Part shown: positions 9,401 to 17,400 of the stretch, in pieces
How positions within the stretch are numbered: position 1 is the stretch's first letter
How the letters are laid out: every line of letters starts with the position of its first letter
NCBI RefSeq assembly: GCF_004565465.1
Contig: NZ_SRHY01000027.1
Location: 1-46,381, forward strand
Origin: Lentibacillus salicampi
GTDB lineage: Bacteria; Bacillota; Bacilli; Bacillales; Amphibacillaceae
Length of the DNA: 46,381 bases
Reading direction: 5' to 3'
Position numbers and translations under genes: made by a program
The notes under the pieces: generated by a model
Seen by the model: only the letters and a program-made list of their open reading frames with translations
What the model was told of the DNA's origin: nothing
The model's database searches: none

Positions 9401-9608
9401 AGGTTCGCAGCCAAATATATTTGTCCCAGCCTTGCCAACGATCCTCAAGGCTGATTTTACCCCAGGGCCCCGATTCCGGTGGTCGTGCCCCGACCTCACC
9501 CTGCTCATCTTCCAAAAAAGCAAAATCCTCTATTTTAATGGAGTCCCGATACCTGTACACATTGAGTTCATCAATTCTTTTTTTAAGTTTTTCCAGCGTT
9601 TTAAACAT
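6480..9608 (-). CDS. GH38 alpha-mannosidase, cytoplasmic
   Basis: This 1042-aa protein has the bacterial GH38 layout: an N-terminal beta-rich domain, the catalytic domain from about residue 240, and C-terminal beta-sandwich domains. The zinc site is seen in GHTHIDVAWLWR (His246, Asp250), and the nucleophile Asp361 lies in LPDVFGYSWALP. There is no signal peptide, so it acts inside the cell on oligosaccharides imported by the upstream ABC system. The start has AGGAGG nine bases upstream and follows the permease gene by 32 bases. Close relatives include mannosylglycerate hydrolases (MngB), but the ABC rather than PTS partner makes a mannosidase on unphosphorylated mannosides more likely. Confidence 0.92.
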   Translation of the reverse strand: MFKTLEKLKKRIDELNVYRYRDSIKIEDFAFLEDEQGEVGARPPESGPWGKISLEDRWQGWDKYIWLRTSVQFPVKWKNRSVIGKFDFGTTGGGHNSGFESLLYVNGEAYQGVDSNHKEVFFANDYAGHELDLCFRLWSGLDGMEGLHEEQEHKIRQAEVSWLDEHTDDLFYTAKAVLESIYVMDENDATRIQLLKILDRTFKMIDWSNPAGEAFYQSIQSAVDVLNSELDKIQTEDIVTIRGIGHTHIDVAWLWRLRHTREKAARSFSTVLRLMEKYPDYIFLQTQPQLYEYIKNDYPEIYEGIKGRVKEGKWEVGGVMWLEPDNNIPSGESLVRQILKGQTFFDKEFGETSFKYLWLPDVFGYSWALPQILKKSGVEVFMTTKISWNQYNRMPHDTFRWRGIDGSEILTHFITTPESHVSRYTYNGVINAKSVKGIWDEYKDKSLNQELILSYGYGDGGGGVNRDMLEMRRRLDKIPGMPNVITGRADDYFCDLKNRVENSGQYVHTWDGELYLEYHRGTYTSQAHNKRMNRKMELAYRETEWLSVFGYLLSGQWDQQSQVNFDEGWKIILRNQFHDILPGSSIHEVYKDSKEEYEKANELITQSRDKQQDTILSETKENAFTVFNSSPWKQSNIAEIEGVKSISGVWQDQSYNKLEAQNENGIWYVHVNDIPSLGYTTIYFDGSPAQENEVYGFETSRNGIVTPFYEIEWNEKGQLTKIYDIENKRHVLKENPGNVLQVFEDKPLDFDAWDIDLFYQEKYKVVQQIESISIKEIGPLRAVVSFKWRYHDSLIDQEMVLFAKSRRIDFSTNVDWHENNQLLKVKFPVNIRATEATYDIQYGNVKRPTHWNTSWDYARFESVGHQWADLSERNYGVSLLNDCKYGYDIKDNVIRLSLIKSAVKPDREQDQGRHVFTYSLYPHRGDWFEGGTVKEAWYLNNTLSCAQGKAEKETESLFSVSSENIMIDAIKKAEQSDEIIVRLHEYAGNRNNFELMSDYEIVEWAECDLMENTIQNKMNSNTIHSTISPYEIKTFKVKMKNN

Positions 9609-9640
9609 CCGTAAGTTCCTCCTGTCTTATATAACTTTAA

Positions 9641-10486
9641 TTAACCCTTTACAGCACCAGTAGTTAAAGCCCCCACAATAAATCGCTGTAACAGCACAAA
9701 TAGAACAATAACAGGCAGTATTGAAAGGACACTACCTGCGGCGAGATAATGGGTTGTAACGGCTTGCTGTGTTGATTGCAGGTTAACGATACCCACTGAA
9801 ACAGGATATAAGCTTTGCATATCTAGTAAAATGAATGGAATGACAAATTGCGACCAGCTCTGTACAGCCACCAATAATGTAACTGAGACTATTCCTGGCA
9901 TACTCGAGGGGAGAAGAACCCGCGTTAATATTTGAAATTTATTACACCCATCCACAGTAGCCGCTTCGTCCAATTCAATTGGAATCGTATCGAAATAACC
10001 TTTCAAAAACCATGTGGAAAAGGGCAGCACAACGGCTACATAAACGATAATCAGAATTGCAAAGTTATTGAGCAATCCCAATTCTGCAAAAAGCCGGTAT
10101 AAAGGGATTGATATGACGACTGCTGATATCATCTGCGTTAATATGATACCGAGCAATAATAACCCCTTAAGCTTAAACTTAAACCGCGATAAGGCAAAAG
10201 CAGCCGGGAGCACAATAATCAACGTAAGGATTACCGTTAGTGCAACGACCTGTACAGAATTGCCCAAGTATGCCAATATATTATTATTTTCAATGACGTG
10301 TTTATAGTTTTCAAATTGCAAATTATCTGGGAGCAGCGTAGGCGGTACATTATACAATTCCTTTGATGTCTTAAAAGACAATGAGAGAACCCAGAGCAAA
10401 GGGAAAAGAAATAAAATCCCAACGAAAAAATAAGAGATATACAAACTGAATTTCAGAACGGTTTGCTTATTCATTCTACGCTGCAT
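9641..10486 (-). CDS. ABC sugar transporter permease, MalG type
   Basis: This carbohydrate ABC permease of about 281 aa has six predicted membrane helices and the cytoplasmic EAA loop DEAATVDGCNKFQI...LLP that docks to the ATPase. The frame extends upstream to 10522, but the ATG at 10486 (MQRRMNK) directly follows GGGGAGGGGAG and is chosen. The gene overlaps the end of the preceding permease by 11 bases, indicating translational coupling. It forms the inner-membrane channel with the MalF-type partner. Confidence 0.9.
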   Translation of the reverse strand: MQRRMNKQTVLKFSLYISYFFVGILFLFPLLWVLSLSFKTSKELYNVPPTLLPDNLQFENYKHVIENNNILAYLGNSVQVVALTVILTLIIVLPAAFALSRFKFKLKGLLLLGIILTQMISAVVISIPLYRLFAELGLLNNFAILIIVYVAVVLPFSTWFLKGYFDTIPIELDEAATVDGCNKFQILTRVLLPSSMPGIVSVTLLVAVQSWSQFVIPFILLDMQSLYPVSVGIVNLQSTQQAVTTHYLAAGSVLSILPVIVLFVLLQRFIVGALTTGAVKG

Positions 10487-11402
10487 TTTTCTCTCCCCTC
10501 CCCAGAAACAAGATATAGACAATAGTCATCGCAACATTAATCGTTAACAATACGACAGATGTGGCAGCTCCTTGGCCCAAATTAAACTGGTTGAAAATAG
10601 AATTATAGATACTGAGCGAGATAACCTCTGTACTTTGACCAGGCCCGCCACCTGTCAGCGCCATGACCATATCGAACGTATTAAAGGTATCGATTGATAT
10701 GATAACCAAATTGATTAACAACATCGGAGTCAGCATCGGTAAAATAACTTTCATCCCGCGCTGGATGGCATTTGCCCCATCTATTTTTGCCGCCTCGATA
10801 ACATCAGATGGCAGTGTTTTTAATCCGGCATAAATCAGGATCATACTAAAAGCAGTCCCTCGCCATACATTGGCAAATGTAACAGCAATTAGGGCTGTTG
10901 TCGGATCGGATAAGAACGGGACAGGGCCTATACCAACGATGCTCAGCAAGTAATTGATGATACCTGCATCCGTTTCATTGTATAACATTTGCCAAATAAC
11001 CCCTATAATTACACCGGGGATTGCCCAGGCAGTTAATACGGCAGTACGGGTCAAAACGGTCCCTTTTAAATTCCATTTCTCCCCTTGGTCAATGATGAGA
11101 GCGACTAAAAACCCGAACAACATTTGAAATGTGATACTAAAAAACACGAAAATCCCTGTAACAATAAGCATTTGCATAAACCCTGGATTCGTAAATAAAC
11201 TTATATACGAATCCAAGGTATAGCTGTATTCACCACCATTTAATGTTGCGTTCGTGAAACTTAATCTGACAATCTCCACGACCGGAAATAAAAAGACAAA
11301 AACTAATACGGACAGCAATGGTAATAACCATGGTAAAGCTGAATTGCTGATTCTTTTTTTCATTTTCGACTGACCGAGTCCATTTTTATTTTTTACTGAC
11401 AT
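10476..11402 (-). CDS. ABC sugar transporter permease, MalF/UgpA type
   Basis: This 308-aa permease has six membrane segments and the EAA motif EAAKIDGANAIQRGMKVILP. It starts 14 bases after the binding-protein gene with only a weak ribosome binding site. A second in-frame ATG (MKKRISNS, 13 codons in) is possible but has no better site. It pairs with the overlapping MalG-type permease to carry an oligosaccharide, judged from the operon to be a mannoside. Confidence 0.9.
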   Translation of the reverse strand: MSVKNKNGLGQSKMKKRISNSALPWLLPLLSVLVFVFLFPVVEIVRLSFTNATLNGGEYSYTLDSYISLFTNPGFMQMLIVTGIFVFFSITFQMLFGFLVALIIDQGEKWNLKGTVLTRTAVLTAWAIPGVIIGVIWQMLYNETDAGIINYLLSIVGIGPVPFLSDPTTALIAVTFANVWRGTAFSMILIYAGLKTLPSDVIEAAKIDGANAIQRGMKVILPMLTPMLLINLVIISIDTFNTFDMVMALTGGGPGQSTEVISLSIYNSIFNQFNLGQGAATSVVLLTINVAMTIVYILFLGRGEKNAA

Positions 11403-11416
11403 AGCTCAAATCAACC

Positions 11417-12703
11417 TTACTCATTATTTACCACTTCCCAAGCATCGTTTACTGCCTGTTCTGGCTCTTTATTTCCCGAAATGACATCTGAAATGGCTAT
11501 CTGCAACTGATTGGAAATTTCCGGGTAATCGTCTGATGCCGGGCGTACTCTAGCATCATTTTTAAGCATTTCTCTGTATTCATCACTAAACTGTGTTCCT
11601 TCGTAATGTTCTGATTCATAGACTGATGTTCTTGAAGGCAATTCTCCATAAATTGAAGTGAATTCGCCCATACCTTGCTCGCTGATAAACGTATTATAGA
11701 CAAGATCAAATGCCGCCTGTTTCTTCTCCGGGTCATCTGTGAAGATTCCCCATGCCCAGCCACCTGAAGTTGTTGTTCTTTCGCCACCTTCAAGCTGGGG
11801 AACCGGTGCAACCTCCCACTTTTGAAATTCCTCTTCACCCAGCGTTTCTTTTAAAAACGACTCTTGCCAATTACCGCCGATAAACATCCCGACATTACCG
11901 GCTGCAATTTCTTCGTTCTGATCATTTTCACTGCCGTATCCGGCAACTCTTTGTGGCAGTACGCCTTCTTCCACAGCACTTTGTATGGTTGACAATACAT
12001 CAACCATTATTTCTTTGTTTTTACCTTCTCCAAATATAGGATTCCCTTCGTCATCAACCAATTTTCCGCCTTGCCCCCAAAATAACGGCCAAAGTGTTGT
12101 AACCGAGGTTCCTTCCCCTCTCCCTCCAGGGGTTGAAATCCCGTCATATCCCTCGTCTTTCAATTTTTTACCTACTTCAATAACTTCTTCCCACGTCTTC
12201 GGTGGCTCAGGAATTAATTCACTATTATAAAATAGAACACGGGTATCTGTACTCATATACAGGCCATAGACTTTCCCATCAGGACCGGTTAACACATCTT
12301 GTGCAAAAGGTAAAAAGTCTTCCACTTTCATTCCTTTTTCCTCCATCAAATCATCGAGCGGCTGCAAATGTTCAATATATTGCGGAAATAAATATGAATC
12401 TATCACAGCCACATCAGGAGCCCTGTCCTGGTTAGCCTGCTCTAATATCCGTGCCATGGCTTCGCTGATATTTGATGATTGAATTTGTGTATTCAGTGAA
12501 ATATCTGAGTGTTCCGATTCGAAGTCTTCCACTGTACCGGATATATAATCCGCAACAGCGGATGTTGTTGATTGTGGTGAATATCCTGTTGTTGTGCTCC
12601 ATGTAAGTTCCTTATTTCCACTTTCTTCCCCTGAATCAGAGGAACATCCAACGATAAACGCTAAAAGCATGACAAACATAAATAAACTCTTCGAAAATCT
12701 CAT
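11417..12703 (-). CDS. ABC extracellular sugar-binding lipoprotein
   Basis: This 428-aa family 1 solute-binding protein begins with a lipoprotein signal (hydrophobic segment, lipobox AFIVGC with Cys20) and is followed by the two-lobed binding fold; NTRVLFYNSELIPEPP-like and GNWQ motifs are typical (here TDTRVLFYNSEL). It captures the sugar outside the membrane and delivers it to the two downstream permeases. It is the first gene of the operon, with AGGTGA before the ATG and an untranslated leader of about 170 bases from the predicted start site. Confidence 0.92.
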   Translation of the reverse strand: MRFSKSLFMFVMLLAFIVGCSSDSGEESGNKELTWSTTTGYSPQSTTSAVADYISGTVEDFESEHSDISLNTQIQSSNISEAMARILEQANQDRAPDVAVIDSYLFPQYIEHLQPLDDLMEEKGMKVEDFLPFAQDVLTGPDGKVYGLYMSTDTRVLFYNSELIPEPPKTWEEVIEVGKKLKDEGYDGISTPGGRGEGTSVTTLWPLFWGQGGKLVDDEGNPIFGEGKNKEIMVDVLSTIQSAVEEGVLPQRVAGYGSENDQNEEIAAGNVGMFIGGNWQESFLKETLGEEEFQKWEVAPVPQLEGGERTTTSGGWAWGIFTDDPEKKQAAFDLVYNTFISEQGMGEFTSIYGELPSRTSVYESEHYEGTQFSDEYREMLKNDARVRPASDDYPEISNQLQIAISDVISGNKEPEQAVNDAWEVVNNE

Positions 12704-12864
12704 TTCTTCACTTCACCTCCGAATTATTATCGTTTTAATAAATGGATCATAGAAAATTTGTTTATCCCTCCTGGATTCTATGAAAAAATGAATAAAATCT
12801 AGCTCACACTTCTTCTCTCCAGTTAATTACTTTTTACCCTGTTTAATTTTCATTAAATTCTAAC

Positions 12865-12878
12865 TGATAGCGTTTTCA
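12865..12878 (-). promoter_or_regulatory. cre box in the mannoside ABC operon promoter
   Basis: Plus-strand TGATAGCGTTTTCA matches the cre consensus at 13 of 14 positions. It overlaps the expected transcription start and abuts the palindromic operator, so CcpA would repress the binding-protein/permease/GH38 operon when better sugars are present. Confidence 0.75.
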
Positions 12879-12910
12879 TATAACATAATACATATTATGT
12901 TATATGTCAA
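12877..12910 (-). promoter_or_regulatory. Promoter and perfect 30-bp operator of the mannoside ABC operon
   Basis: The minus strand carries a -35 TTGACA (plus 12905-12910), a 17-base spacer and a -10 TATGTT (12882-12887). A perfect 14-bp inverted repeat with a 2-base centre, CATATAACATAATA-ca-TATTATGTTATATG, occupies 12877-12906 and covers the spacer and -10. A bound repressor would block RNA polymerase. The divergently placed GntR-LacI regulator gene next to it, whose own promoter carries the same half-sites, is the obvious candidate. Confidence 0.8.
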
Positions 12911-12937
12911 TATATAATTGGTATATTAATTGATATA

Positions 12938-14071
12938 CTATCTATTATATTTCAATCTTCCATTTGTGGACGTCCCTTCAACAATAGCCGTTTCAAGCCT
13001 TATTGTTTGATCTTCTATTTTTTCACCATTTATCATTTTCAAAACAGATTCAACAGCCTGTTTTCCCATTTCTTTTTCATTCTGTTGAACAAAAGTGAAT
13101 TTTCTTCTTTCGGTACTTTCTTTTGTGCTGTCGAAACATACGATTGATATATCTTCCGGGATTGACAATCCCATTTCTTTTACAGCGGACTCCGCTAACA
13201 GAGCAATACGATACTCCACTGCAAGGAATGCAGTGATATCAGGGCTAGTCTTCAATCGTTGTCTGATTTTTGAGGTGTCTTCTTGAATCGTTTCTTCTCC
13301 ATATAAGCCCGCCCAGGTACTTGAAATATCATTCATAAATTGATGTTTTTCGATTTTGATATTATTATCCACATAAGCATCAATAAACCCATCGTTTCTT
13401 TCTTCTAATGCGGAAGTATCGTCTGGAAGGCGGGATAGAAGACATATATTTTCATGTCCTAAACCAAACAAGTACTCTGTGGCTTCTTTAGCTGCTTTAC
13501 GATTATCCGAACAAACGGAAACTGCAGGTACACCTCTTAGATAGCGATCGATTAATACAATAGGAAAGTCATCATATACAAGTTTAAGGATTTCCTGATT
13601 AAAATGTTCAGCGTGTGAAGGTAAAATAATGAAAGCAGAAACCCCGATTTCTAACAACTCCTGAATAATCTCTTTTTCTTTTTGGGCATCTCCCAATGAA
13701 CGTTTTAATATTATAAAACAATTGGACTTTCCTGCTTCACTTTCTATATTGTTAACCAGATCTATTCCGTAATTGTCCTCAAGGTTAGGGATTATCAATC
13801 CTATAAGCTGTGTATTATTACTAACTTTTATATTTCGGCCATTATTTCTAAGTTGATTATGTTCAACTACAAAGGATCCTCTTCCTGGATTTCTTTCAAT
13901 AATTCCTTCATCTGCCAATATATCCAAAGATTTTTTAGGTGTAATCCTGCTTACGGACCATTGCTCTGATAATTCCTTCTCAGACGGTATCTTGTCACCG
14001 ACTTTAAATTTCCCTTTAACAATATCCTGTTTTAATTGGATATATATTTTTTCATACAAGGGTTTATTCAT
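12938..14071 (-). CDS. GntR-LacI (AraR-like) sugar-responsive repressor
   Basis: This 377-aa protein joins an N-terminal GntR winged helix (about 1-75: KIPSEKELSEQWSVSRITPKKSLDIL, then GIIERNPGRGSFV) to a LacI/periplasmic-binding-type sensor (about 85-370: LIGLIIPNLEDNYG, FPIVLIDR, ENICLLS). This is the AraR architecture, in which sugar binding to the C-terminal domain releases DNA. It is followed by the ABC/GH38 operon on the same strand, with the operator in between, and probably represses that operon and itself. The ATG at 14071 follows GAGGTGA. The inducer is likely a mannoside, by inference from neighbours. Confidence 0.88.
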   Translation of the reverse strand: MNKPLYEKIYIQLKQDIVKGKFKVGDKIPSEKELSEQWSVSRITPKKSLDILADEGIIERNPGRGSFVVEHNQLRNNGRNIKVSNNTQLIGLIIPNLEDNYGIDLVNNIESEAGKSNCFIILKRSLGDAQKEKEIIQELLEIGVSAFIILPSHAEHFNQEILKLVYDDFPIVLIDRYLRGVPAVSVCSDNRKAAKEATEYLFGLGHENICLLSRLPDDTSALEERNDGFIDAYVDNNIKIEKHQFMNDISSTWAGLYGEETIQEDTSKIRQRLKTSPDITAFLAVEYRIALLAESAVKEMGLSIPEDISIVCFDSTKESTERRKFTFVQQNEKEMGKQAVESVLKMINGEKIEDQTIRLETAIVEGTSTNGRLKYNR

Positions 14072-14095
14072 TTTACTTCACCTCTATTATTATGC

Positions 14096-14122
14096 AATAT
14101 AACATGATATAACAGTATAACA
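14096..14122 (-). promoter_or_regulatory. Probable autoregulatory site of the GntR-LacI gene
   Basis: Three ordered copies of an 8-base word, ATATAACA, ATATAACA and GTATAACA, lie in plus-strand 14096-14122, about 25-50 bases upstream of the regulator start. The word is the half-site of the palindromic operator at 12877-12906 (CATATAACATAATA). The regulator therefore probably also controls its own gene, with a different site geometry. Confidence 0.6.
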
Positions 14123-14340
14123 AAAAGAAAGTAATATCAATCATTGCCTTAACACCCATATTCCATGCCATTTGAAAACCTAAGATCTTTTGTTGCAGTG
14201 TTTTTTTAATGAAACATATGAGATATCGAAAAGAAAGGTTATAAATTTGATAACATTTAACGAAGCAATTCTGCAGATTTTCCGCTTTCAAAGTATGTCG
14301 AGGGGGCTGCTCCAATTATCGCCAACTAAAGCTGGCTAAA
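14123..14340. other. Gap between regulator promoter and GH84 terminators
   Basis: About 220 AT-rich bases hold no gene I can support. A minus-strand 80-codon frame here (14073-14315) lacks a ribosome binding site, ends in a low-complexity hydrophobic run inside the regulator promoter, and is judged spurious. A small stem around 14322-14337 (GCCA/TGGC) is too weak to call. Confidence 0.5.
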
Positions 14341-14342
14341 AA

Positions 14343-14386
14343 CAAAAGAAGGAGAGTGCTACTTCAGTCGGAATATTCTCCTTTTC
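14343..14386 (-). terminator. Second terminator downstream of GH84
   Basis: On the minus strand AAGGAGA (plus arms 14349-14355 and 14377-14383) pairs across a 21-base loop and is followed by TTCTTTTGTTTTT. It lies about 110 bases past the GH84 stop and would back up the first hairpin, insulating the divergent-like regulator promoter from read-through. Confidence 0.6.
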
Positions 14387-14454
14387 TACCCAGTTCTGGA
14401 TATGGCGCCACTCCTTGTTTTAACTTCCATCCACTCCCCTCCACCAATAAATAA

Positions 14455-14489
14455 ATGGAACCCCCAGCAATATGCCAGAGGGTTACCAT
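14455..14489 (-). terminator. First terminator of the GH84 gene
   Basis: Just after the TAG of the GH84 gene the minus strand forms an AACCC/GGGTT stem (14480-14484 with 14459-14463), with flanking TGG/CCA pairs and a 16-base loop, followed by ATTTATTTATT. Position and T-rich tail support an intrinsic terminator. Confidence 0.6.
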
Positions 14490-14496
14490 TTCAGTT

Positions 14497-17400
14497 CTAT
14501 TGCCACTTTTGGATTAAAATCTCGGCATGTCTGATTAAAGTTTCTGCCGATTTGCTATCCATTTGACCTTCTTCCTGATATTTTTCAACGAATTGTTTCA
14601 AGCCGTCCATGTGCTTCGCGGCCTTTTCCAATGAATCTTTTTTGACATAGTGATCGAGTGATGTCAAATGCGTCTGCAGCAAACGTGCATCCCGATCATT
14701 TTCGATTTTGCCTTCATCGGCGAACTGCTCCACCAATGATTTCATTGCCTTGATGGTTGACTCCACATTCCCTTTGTCCTCCGTCTTGTCAATTTTGACT
14801 TCATATAGTGCAGGGGGATTTCCGTCTGTCCATTTAATTTTCAGATCTAAGATTGCGTTCATGTCCGCTACATCAAAGAAGGTATACCCTGCTTCAGTCG
14901 TTCCGAGTTCTTTCCAGCCATTTAATGTTCGAACCGAAACCTTACTATTGGAAACGTTCGCTGAATCTTCCATCAAAGTGATGCCAGTTACGTCTTTACC
15001 AGCTTCCCCGATATGATAGACAACCTCACCGGCTTGTTCATTAGCAGGTTTGAATGGGGTACTTAGATTTCCATCGGCGATATTTCCAACATTGTTTCCC
15101 ATGTTAACTTCTGACGTTGTTGTAATTGTTGGATCGTTAACTTCTCGTAAAAACTTATCGCCATTAATTTGAATTTCCTGCATTCGAAGCCAATTACCTG
15201 TCCCCTGTTTTGTTCGCGTTACTTTCAGACGTAAAAATCTCGCTTCTTGATCAATATCAGTTACTTCTTTTGTACGGTAGTCATCTTCCACTTTAGGAAA
15301 AACTTCTTCAATATTGTCTTCACCGCTTTCTTCACCCTTGTTCGGGCCGTCTTGATTTCCGAGGGTCATCACTTCATTCCATTTGTTACCATCCAATGAA
15401 GATTCAATAACCGCATGACGTGGAAAGTCTCCTTCATTTTTTTGAACATAGACTTTTAAACGATTGAGGTCAATTTTTTTCCCGAGATTATATGTCATAA
15501 ACTGCCCTTTTGTTTGTCGTTTTGCAAACCAAATATAAGTTGATAAATCACCATCTAAAACATTTAACGGTAATGATGTTTCGTGCAGCTCAACATTCTT
15601 ATCCTCCATTGTCGGGCCAGTAACTTCTTCCGGTAAAAATGTACCACCGTTAATTTGAATCTCCTGCATTCGCAGCCAGTTGCCTGTCCCTTCTTTTGTT
15701 CGAGTTACTTTAAACCGTAGAAATTTCGCCTCTTGGTTGATATCTGTTACTTCTTTTGTGCGGTAATCGTCTTCCACTTTAGGAAAAACATCCTCAATAT
15801 GATCTTCATCGCTTTCTTCACCCTTGTTGGGACCGTCCTGATTCCCAAGAGCCATCACTGTATTCCATTCTCTACCATTCAGTGAAGATTCAATAACCGC
15901 ATGACGTGGGAAATCTCCTTCATTTTTTTGCACATAAACCTTTAAACGATCAAGATCAATTTTTTGCCCTAAATGATAAGTAATATACTGGCCTTTCTTT
16001 TGGGCTTCTGCAAACCAAGTATAGGTTGATAAATCACCGTCTAAAACATTAAATGCCTCTGATCCGTGAAGCTCCACGTTTTTGTCCTTCACCGACTTCG
16101 GCTTTATCTCGTTTGAGGCCACCTTAAACTGATCCATTCGAAACTCAATAGGGTCAGAAGTTTTATTGATTAATCGAACATACCTTGCATCAGCAGGCTT
16201 GTCGGAATCCTCAACTGTTTCCCATTCAATTCCGTTCAGGGAAGCTTCCAGTGATAATCCATCCACTTCCGTTGCACCAATGTTGGACAGATCCTTGATC
16301 CGGCTTAGTTTTAAGCCAACGTACTCGTTTCTCTCCAACTCCACATCAGCCGGCTCATTAATGGTTGTAACTGCAAGCTTTTCAGTTATAGACAGATCTT
16401 GATAATCAGCTACATTTGTAAATACACTAGCCTCGGATTCACTAACATTAACATCTAACATTTTTTCAACGTTTTGTGTCACTTTTTCCTCCAAATGATC
16501 CGTAAACGGCTGCAGTCTCTTTTGGGCAGGCTTGACTTTCATAGTGCCATCTATTAACGGCCGATCATAATTCAAGCTTTGTTGCCGCAGTGCCGCTGCT
16601 TTCATGAGTGTGTTCCATGCTTCTTCTTCATTTCCCGCTTCAACTGCGATTGCTGCCTCCACAAATTTCATATCCGTACGTACCATATCACGCAATGCTT
16701 TAACAAATGGAGCCAATTCTTCTTTCAGGTTTTCATTGTTCGTTTTGGCCATGAATTCGTCCGCTGCATCCGCGATCTTTTGAAATTCATCCATTGCTTC
16801 TGGAGCAATTTCTTTCAATGATCCCCCATTATCCAGCTTTTCGGTTATCGCATTCAGCAGTTCCTTAATGTCCTCACTTTCGGATAGCTTCAACCCATCC
16901 GGATCTGCATCAGACATGTGTTTCGCAAGTTCGTGCAATTCTTCGGCAGCGTCTGGCTCGATATACTGAAAGCTGTCTTCCCAGCTCCTTTGGGCGTTGA
17001 AATCAACGGTATTCCATGTGTAATCTGCAATGGCAAAAAGTGCAATCTTTGATGCTTCCGCTTCCTGCATTGGATTGGTCACAACACCAGCAAGATTTTC
17101 GATACCCGTCTCCAGCATTTCACCTTTACCAAGAAAAACGCGTTGCATATCCACATCGTTTACCGGCCAATTCAGCCAAAATAGCGGGTCTCTTCGTTCA
17201 GTCCCATCATTGCTTTTGTTTTTAAATACATCGACCGTATTTTGCGTAACAGGTGCGGCGGTGGTGGATCCAGTCCAAAAAATATGGATATCTTCATCAA
17301 AGCCTTCTTCATAAGCGTTTAACTCTTCCGGGTTCCAGGCCCAACCCGAGTTGTAGCTTGCAGGGGTAAAGAGCGTGTCGCGTACATCCCCTTTTTCATC

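Noticed and set aside
14073..14315. 80-codon minus-strand frame before the GntR-LacI gene
   Set aside because: No ribosome binding site, runs through the regulator promoter and operator repeats, and the hydrophobic end is low-complexity AT-rich DNA.
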